A stretch of 64,000 nt of DNA from Tanytarsus gracilentus (taxonomy: Eukaryota > Arthropoda > Insecta > Diptera > Chironomidae). Position 1 is the stretch's first letter. Every line of letters starts with the position of its first letter. Of this stretch, positions 56,848-64,000 are shown piece by piece. The stretch spans positions 186,001 to 250,000 of the forward strand of contig JAXRKN010000024.1 of the NCBI GenBank assembly GCA_038502055.1, given 5' to 3'. The notes beneath the pieces were generated by a model, which saw nothing but the letters and a program-made list of their open reading frames with translations, did not search any database and was not told where the DNA came from. A program made the position numbers and the translations under genes.

Positions 56848-59238
56848 AAATATTTTTAAAAATTTTTTTGAATAAAAAACTTTGTTGTTATTTTTCACAA
56901 ACAAAAAAAGCTTTTATTTCTTCCTTTCTTTTTCTTGATGAGTTGAAAAATTTTCAATCTCACTTACACAAAGTTAAAAAATCAAAAATCAGTAATTTTT
57001 CCAGCAGGAATCAAAAACTTTTTTAAATAATTTTTAATGAAATTTACAAAAAACTTTAATGTTGATTAAACTTTTTTTTTTGGGTACTTTGAGAAACTTT
57101 TCGAGGGTTAAATTTTAAAATTTTCGATTTACGATGAAATTCATTTTTTAAATATTTTACGTTGAATTTGTCACATTTAATTTAAGAGATTGAAATTTTA
57201 CAATTTTTCATTCATTCACAGAAACTAATTAATCCAATTTTCGTTCCATTTTTTTTCGCTACAATTTTCAGTGTCCTACGGTGTGTGTCATTTATGTGTT
57301 GTGTTCTATTCTCTCAAATGTACACGTAAAAAAATGCAAAATTCTTCTTTCTAATCACTAAAATTTTTTACTGTCATGTGAGGAAATTTGTAGACTATTT
57401 TTAATGCAGTGGTTAATGGATGATTAGTGAGAGCTAAATTTTAAGCTTCGAAATAGTTTTGCTATGAATTACAAAAATGCTTGTAGCAAAAGTACAAAAA
57501 TGAGCAAATGGCGGGCGCGCAGATGAGCAGAAAACCAAACTTGAACTTTCGTGAGAATTTTTTAAAATTTTATTTAAACCTTATTAGAGCCAAAAATGGC
57601 TCTCGAATTCCTATAACCTTCCTTAATATCATGATCATCATTACTTAACTTAAACTACAGCAATTTCATCTCTTGTGATTCGTCTCTCCCTGGTTATTAC
57701 AGTGGCTACCTCTTAGCAATAAGTTAATCAATCAATCATTTCATCTCTTGTGATCCCAAATAAATTCTTTGCTCCTGAATATTTTTTTTGATTTTTCCTC
57801 GTGGAAATTTTTAAATTAAAAAATTAGCGGCAGTTTATTTGTATGTGTGAGTAATGTATGAGTGTGTGAGTAAAAAGTTAGATGAGTAATTTAAATTAAA
57901 ATAATTAATTAAAATTTTAAACTAAATAATAATTTTTGAGAAATAATTTAATATATATAAACTTATTCCTTTTTTTTGTATAATTTACCTCTTTCTATAA
58001 CTTTTTTTATTCAAAAAAAAAAATTATTCAGTATCGCCCGTTTAATTTTAATTTGCTTTTTGGTGGCTGTGGGTTTACCATTTTAGTCATTTGGCAGTTT
58101 TTGCATATATGCGTTCATTTCAAAAGCTGTAAATAAAATATTTGAATTTAATTTAAACTTTCATAAAAGTTCAAAATTTAAATCAAGGGATGGGAAACTC
58201 ATTCAAATTATTTTTAATGATATTTTTAGAATAGAGTAAAATAATTTTCACAAATATTCAATTTAAATTTTTAATATCACTAGTTTCCCACCCCTTGACC
58301 TAAACACTCCATTCGATCTTTTTTCTAAAAAGCAATAAAAAAAATTCTTCAAACAAAAAAACAAATTTTTACTTCTTAAATGCAAAATGATGATTTTTAT
58401 TTAGACAAAAAATGAGTTTTTCGCTTTTCCTTATCATTTCCATAATTCAATATTAATTAATTACTCTTCAATATTCATTTTTTTATAGAAGCACAAAAAT
58501 AGTAAAAAATAATGAAGAAAATACAAAATAAAAAATATTTATATGCGTTTAATGTAGTTTTTTGTGTTTTTAATGCATTTTAAGAATGTGAATGAGATTT
58601 TTGGTGGGAATTTTCTGAATTTTTATTTCTTGGACAATTTTCTATTTCAAATATCTTGGTGGTCGAGAGTAAAAATTGCAATCTACGAACTAAGCTAAAG
58701 TTTTTTCATTCTCTCCTTGAGTCAATGAAAATTTTATTTATGAGATTTAAATTTTTTTTACGAAAAATTATAAAATTTTGAGTTTAAAATTACAAACAAA
58801 AATTTTCGAAAATCTCAAGAGTGAAAAATGTTTTAGGGAAATTTTATCAAACTCTAAATAATTTTGATCACATTTTCAAATTATGACTAAATTGATCATT
58901 TTTTGACTATTAAAAATTCAATAAAATTTTTACAAATTTTTTCATCTCGAGTTTTCGAATTTAATTTTAATTCTTTTTTATATATCAATGAGTATGTGAC
59001 TTAACTAATAGGTTTTTATCAATTTCCATACTTTCTTCTTGGGATAGTAAAATTGAGAGAGATTAAATTACTTTAAAAATGGATAGAGAGATGCATTTTT
59101 GGGGGGTTTGGGAAAATACAGACAAGTTTTCATATTTTTTTTCACACGGAATTATCTTTAAAGATGGATTTTCTTTTATTTATGTTTGCAAGTGTTTATG
59201 ATGTATTAAATTTATGCAAAAATTGCACGCGCGCCAAT
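56848..59238. other. Probable 3' UTR or flank of the minus-strand gene
   Basis: No coding exon is seen. Parts are less AT-simple than elsewhere (57280-57730) and may be a long 3' UTR of the minus-strand gene ending at 59239. A complete fold-back element lies at 58183-58298. Confidence 0.4.
58183..58298. repeat. Fold-back element, 116 bp
   Basis: TCAAGGGATGGGAAACT at the left and AGTTTCCCACCCCTTGA at the right are inverted copies with one mismatch. The interior is AT-rich and non-coding. Same family as 10034-10211 and 22515-22574. Confidence 0.75.
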
Positions 59239-60632
59239 TTATGATGCTGCTTCCACTGCCTCTTTCTCTTTGTTCTCGTCAATCTTTTCGTCGACCTAAA
59301 ATTAAAAAAAAATTTTGATTTATTTAATTTTTGAATCAATTACTAAAATTGAGGAAAAAAATTTAAAATTATATTTAAGGACAACTTAATGAGCACTGAC
59401 GATTTCATATGTATGCACCCTAAAATTGTGCTAATAAAATTTGAAATTTTTTAAATTTATTTTTATGTCAATTTAATGTGCAAATCGATTTTATAAAAAT
59501 GCACCCTAAAAAATTAAATTAAATTTTTTCACGCTCCAAAATTTTTTTAAAATTTAATTTTTTGATTAAATTTCTAAAGTTTCATTAAAGAATTTTAAGT
59601 TTTTTGTTTCAAATTTTTTCGATTTTAACAACCTCAACTTTTTGGGTTCAAAACTCTCAAAAAAATAAAATAAATTTCATGTTTTCTTCTTCTAACTGCT
59701 AAGCGTGCAAAAAACTTTCTGAGAAAAACAAATTCTTCTTTCTCTTAAGGACTCAGTGAAGTCCATTAACGGTTCTTTTATCACAGATTGAATTCTCTCC
59801 GTTTATGAGAAGCTATTGAGGTGCCAAAAATAGAAAAGAAACAGCCACGTGGAAGAAATTCGCTTCATGGATTGAAAACTTTTTGAAAAAAAAATTGCAA
59901 AAAATTTTCTTTAAAAATTTAATTTTTATCAAAATAAAAAAATTATTATAAAAAATTCCAAAAAGTTTCTTTCAAACTTTCAAAGCACCACCGGAGCTTT
60001 TTTCCAACTCAATAATTTCATTTTCATCCCTCTCCACTTTGACGAAGGTCGAATTTTTTCATCAAATTCACGAAAATTGAATTTGACACTTTTTTCCCTG
60101 CTCGTTACTGAAAGCGAAAGTCGAGAAAAATTCCCACAAGAGAATTCAGTCTAATTTTAAGTGGATTGAATTACTCGAGTGACTTTTCTCGTTTCTTACA
60201 TTTGTATTTTTATGACATTTGATTACAGCATTAGTGAGTGAGATAACGAAGCTTTTTTATGCGGATGATTTATTTAATCATTAGAGATATTTTTAGGGAA
60301 GGTTATTTAATTAATTTGAAGAAGATTTTGTTGTGCTTAAGGGGTTCGAAATTTTCTGATGAAGCTCAAAATTTTGGATTTTTTAATTAACTTTTTGTAG
60401 CTTTTTTTGAGTTTTGAACGCTTTGAAAATAATAAAAAAAAATTGGAAAAAATTTAAATAATTTTTTCTTTTTTAAAATTTAAATTCCTTAATGTTTTTA
60501 TCCCAAAATTTTATATTTGTTGATTAATTTTTCAATCTCACCTTTTCTTTAACTAATTCCTTATCAGATTCCTTGTCTTGTTCAGCGGCTTTCTCTGTGT
60601 CAGCTCCTTCCTTATTTTCCTTGACTTCTGGT
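59239..60632 (-). CDS. C-terminal exons of a Lys/Glu-rich protein (5' part not identified)
   Basis: Two minus-strand exons, 60542-60632 and 59239-59295 (stop TAA), with good splice sites (AAG then gtgaga; taaaattttag then GTC) and phase 0 between them. Translation is PEVKENKEGADTEKAAEQ, then DKESDKELVKEKVDEK and a tail NKEKEAVEAAS. It is highly charged, without Cys or hydrophobic segments, likely an unstructured or helical tail of an intracellular protein. I cannot name the gene. The incoming exon must end in phase 2; no partner was found in 60.6-64 kb, so the rest may lie beyond the window. The acceptor could also be at 60635 (adds one Arg). Confidence 0.55.
59296..60541. other. Intron of the Lys/Glu-rich gene
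   Basis: Holds words such as TATGCACCCTAAAA and AAATGCACCCTAAAA (59415, 59500), otherwise ordinary AT-rich sequence. Confidence 0.5.
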
Positions 60633-63600
60633 CTGCTCGATGCACATAAAAATAGATTAAAAAATAGTTTTTTTTGTTAATAATTGAATTGAGTAAAAAA
60701 AAATTTTTAATTGATTTAAAAAAATAATAATTTCATAAATTTTGAAGCTTTCTCATTTTTTGCAAATTTAATTAAATTTATTTCTAATTTTTTAATTGAT
60801 TTCTCACTAAAAATTTAATAAAATTCTTATTAAAAAGAAGTGAATTAATTTTTTTTAAACAATTTCCTCTCAAAATCTTCTGAATCATCAAATTGAAAGT
60901 CGGAAGTTCCAATCAACTTTGCAATAAATTAAATTAAATTCACTCTCACGCATTTTCTTGCTAAATCCATCAAAGAATCATCATTGAGTGACTTAATGTC
61001 AGTAAAATGAATCAAATTATCTTCATCATAAAAAAAATATCTTCATCATTAGATTATTAATCAATGTTTGAGTCCATGACATGCGTGTGATAAATATTTC
61101 ATAGGTCACGAAGCATTCTCGAGTGTTAACAATGTTGAGCGTTTGTTGATTGACTCGTAGCACATTCCACAACATCTAATGATGCATGAAGCTGACTTTT
61201 CTCATCACTCAACGTCAACGCGCGTTATAAAGTTCAGATTCTATATATAAAACTCAATTCCTGTCGACTTGCATTTGCAATCGCAAGCCATAAACGCTTT
61301 TTAACTTCCACCGCATGTAAAAAATTCATTCACGTCTGCATGACACTCCAAAAACACATCGAACGCCAATTAAAATTCACGACCGACATTAAAAGTCATT
61401 AAAAATTTTCAACAAGTGTCTCGAAGCTGAAAACAGTTATGGAAAGTGGCGAGCATTAAAAAAAGTTTCATATCAGCGTCCGGAAGTTGCTCGTACGATG
61501 GATATGCGATGATTTTTTTATGAAAAAAAATGTTGTAAAGTTTTTATTTGAAATTGGGTTAGAAATGACAGATGTCAACATGAGTGGAAGTTTTTTTTGA
61601 TGGTCTGATTGTGAAAAAAATTATTAGAAATTTTATAATTTTTAAAAAATATTTTTCTTCATTTTTGAATATTTTCTTCAACCCTAAATACTGAGTAAAA
61701 ATTTAAATTCAATTCATCAAACACCATCATAAAAATTTGATTAAAATTCCATTCACAAAACCCTCCGACAATCTTCTCAAATCAACCGTAATTAAAGTCT
61801 TCTGATCTATTTGGAATTTCAAATGAATTAAGTGAAAATCTTAATTCGAATCAAGTTTGCATCATTGACCAGCATTTAACCTCAAACATTCCAATGCATT
61901 AAAGTCAAGGAATGTCAAATGAAAATAATTTAGAGCTCTGCTATTGATAAAAAAATGTTTTGTAGCTCCGTTTAAAATAAAAAATTAATAAAATCTCAAA
62001 TTTAAAGCAAAAAATTAAGTTAAAAAAATTAAATCATCTATAAATTAAAAAATACTTTGTAGCTCCGCTATTTAAAAATAAAAGCTTTAAAATTTAAAAA
62101 AAAATCCAATGCAAAATTTTCCGGTTTATGTTCAACTTCATTTTTTTTGCACAATCCATTTCTGTTTAGCCAACGCATATTTCAAAAATTTACCATGTCA
62201 AAAACTTTCAAAACTATTTAAAGAATTCACACATCGACCAGTTATGAAAAATGCATTCGCCTTTAATTTTGGCTATCTCGCATGTAAATTTCAAGTTAAT
62301 TAAAGTGTTCAGAATGTGGCAACAATAAATCAAAGAAATTCTTATTTGACTTGTGAGGTTGTAAATAATTTTTTTTACTAAATTGCTCTCGAGAGCTCTT
62401 TCAACAGTGTTAATTAATTATTTACTGTTGAGACTAAGCTGGAGAGTGCGCTTTGAATTATTGATGAGGGATTATGTAACAGGTTGAATTTATTTGACTT
62501 TTAAAAAAATAGTTTGAGGGTCAATGACATTTAAAATCATCTTGAGTGCATTGTCAGTAAATTTTTTCAACTCTTTTCACTCGCAATTTTCTTTATACAT
62601 CGCAAAACACAATCGAAACCCTCTCGAGAGCTTCTGCATGAGAATTTTTCTCATCTCTCGAATTGTCATTCAAAATGCATCGCCATGAATACAAATTCAT
62701 TCTTGTTTCGAGAAAAGAAGTGAAAGTGCGATTTATGGCAAGATCAAAGAACTTTGAGAGATTTCTCAATTGAGATTAGAATGAAACAATGTTGAATGGA
62801 TAGTTGAGTGCGATGAGCTACTGAGATGGTTTTGAGATGAGATGTGATTTTTAATTAAAGTAAAATTTCTAAATAAAAAAATTCACAGAACTTTAAAAAT
62901 TTCACATAAAAATTAAAATTTTTTCTCCTCAAAAATCCTCAACCTTTTTCTCAACTTCACATTTCAATAATGATACATTTCCATCTTTTCATCATCTTAA
63001 CAGTAATCTCAACAAATTACTTCCACATCTCTTGTCTCGCAAAAAAGACATTCGACAATTTCAATTTCATCCATTTTTCAAGCTCCCATTCATCTCTCGA
63101 AACTCATAATCGTCATCATTATTTTTCTTCTTTATCAAAACATTCCGCCTCACTTCAAATTCAGTTCAGTCATTGTTATTATGTTGATGAGTTGGTAGAA
63201 AAAGAGAAAGAATATTTTAAAGTGTGGTAGAATAGGATGATGACGTGCAAGATAACTCAATGAATGTTGGGTGCAGTTTGAGCGAGTTTTCGGTGCTTTT
63301 GATGTGTTTTTAGTCGCAACCTTTTTGGTGTTGAGTTGATCAAATTTTTAGGAATTTTAATTGATTTCAGTTTTGGGTGTTTTTTAAAATTTAAATTTTG
63401 GGTGATTTTAATATTTTATTTGGGTATTTTTAAATTTAAATTTAGGTGTGAATAAAATTATTGAAGATTAACTCAGAAATTAAATTAAACTTTACAAATC
63501 TTCCGCAAAATCCGATTTCATGCTCCAGTTAGTGACAATCTAGATTGTTTAAATCCCTTAAGCCAAAAACCTTTTCATCGGCATCTCGATAATCTTTCAC

Positions 63601-64000
63601 TAATTAATCTCAAGCTCATCGGAATCTCATTGGCGAAAATTGTTATTTTTAACTCTAGCATAAGAGTTCGTTGCCAGGTCATTGCTGTCGCTTTGAGGTA
63701 AAGAATTCTCCTCCTTCGTGATTTCTTTTGAAAAAATTCTTCTTCATCGCCATATGTTCGCGCATGAGGCACGCAATGAAGATTTTATGAGAGAAATTAA
63801 AAAGTCGCTTGCGGGAGTGAAATGAGAAAATTTATGGGAGTTAAATTTGAGGTCGACATTTAAAGAAATTTCAAAACTTTGAGGAATCTTCATCTGTCCT
63901 CCCTCAAAATTCACTTCCGTATTCATCTCGACTGACACTTGATAACATCCAGAAACTCTCGAAAGGGATTAAAAATTCTCAAGTTGTTTTATGACATGAT
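60633..64000. other. Probable intron or 5' flank, no gene supported
   Basis: A TATA-like cluster with TATAAAG (61226) and TATATATAAAA (61241) precedes no obvious coding start. The frame at 62970-63230 starts with a hydrophobic stretch but has no splice or homology support. Windows at 63480-63960 are somewhat GC-richer but have no exon I can defend. Confidence 0.45.

Noticed and set aside
62970..63230. 86-residue frame with a hydrophobic start
   Set aside because: No TATA box at a normal distance, no splice support, His/Phe/Ser-rich composition expected from local T/C-rich sequence.

Overview
This is an AT-rich, intron-bearing animal nuclear sequence. It has GT-AG introns, TATA boxes, AATAAA signals and no bacterial features. 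The gene content points to an insect and most likely a nematoceran fly such as a non-biting midge: a vitelline-membrane gene, peritrophin-A chitin-binding mucins, insect 7TM chemoreceptors, a fatty acyl-CoA reductase and many small secreted proteins. The species is not determinable from what I can see. Most short open reading frames in the AT-rich stretches are chance.

Layout. From about 2.4 to 18.9 kb on the plus strand lie 15 recognisable exons of one large gene, a GDNF-receptor-like cell-surface protein with four cysteine-rich GDNF/GAS1 domains, a second Cys-rich region and a GPI-anchor-type C-terminus. Its introns carry several short-word repeat arrays and fold-back elements. A gene-poor AT-rich gap follows (18.9-24.2 kb). 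At 24.2-26.6 kb is an eight-exon gene with Gly/Tyr and SAPAPxY repeats and a VM domain (C-x7-C-x8-C), resembling Drosophila Vml. Two small paralogous secreted-protein genes follow (27.2-28.4 kb).

From 29.2 to 39.7 kb everything is on the minus strand: a Thr-rich mucin with one chitin-binding domain, a coiled-coil repeat protein, a tandem array of three mucin-like peritrophins with duplicated promoters (TATA box plus GATA sites), and a Gly/Gln/Ser-rich secreted protein. A plausible shared setting is a chitin-containing secreted layer such as the peritrophic matrix; that is inference.

A five-exon fatty acyl-CoA reductase (40.5-42.5 kb, plus) is followed on the minus strand by one odorant receptor and three tandem gustatory-receptor-like genes with a common exon plan (about 650/93/200/60 nt). 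From 49.0 to 56.9 kb is a cluster of small secreted-protein genes on both strands. Most begin ATGAA with a signal peptide; six have a clear TATA box (five genes and one decayed copy), with a further TATA-like site beside a possible dead promoter. Two subfamilies are visible by shared C-termini (HEEKDGDKR and KREAC), one member is a pseudogene, and one gene is built of exons that each join at Arg/Lys pairs.

The last 7 kb (57-64 kb) is mostly non-coding; it holds the two terminal exons of a minus-strand gene rich in Lys/Glu whose other exons are not identified and may lie beyond the window.

The best candidates for undescribed biology are the exon-modular dibasic precursor with its neighbouring secreted-protein cluster, the recently duplicated mucin-peritrophin array, the short fold-back element family with conserved CAAGGGGTGGGAAACTCG ends, and the repeat arrays in which a short word is reused in several variants in introns and flanks.
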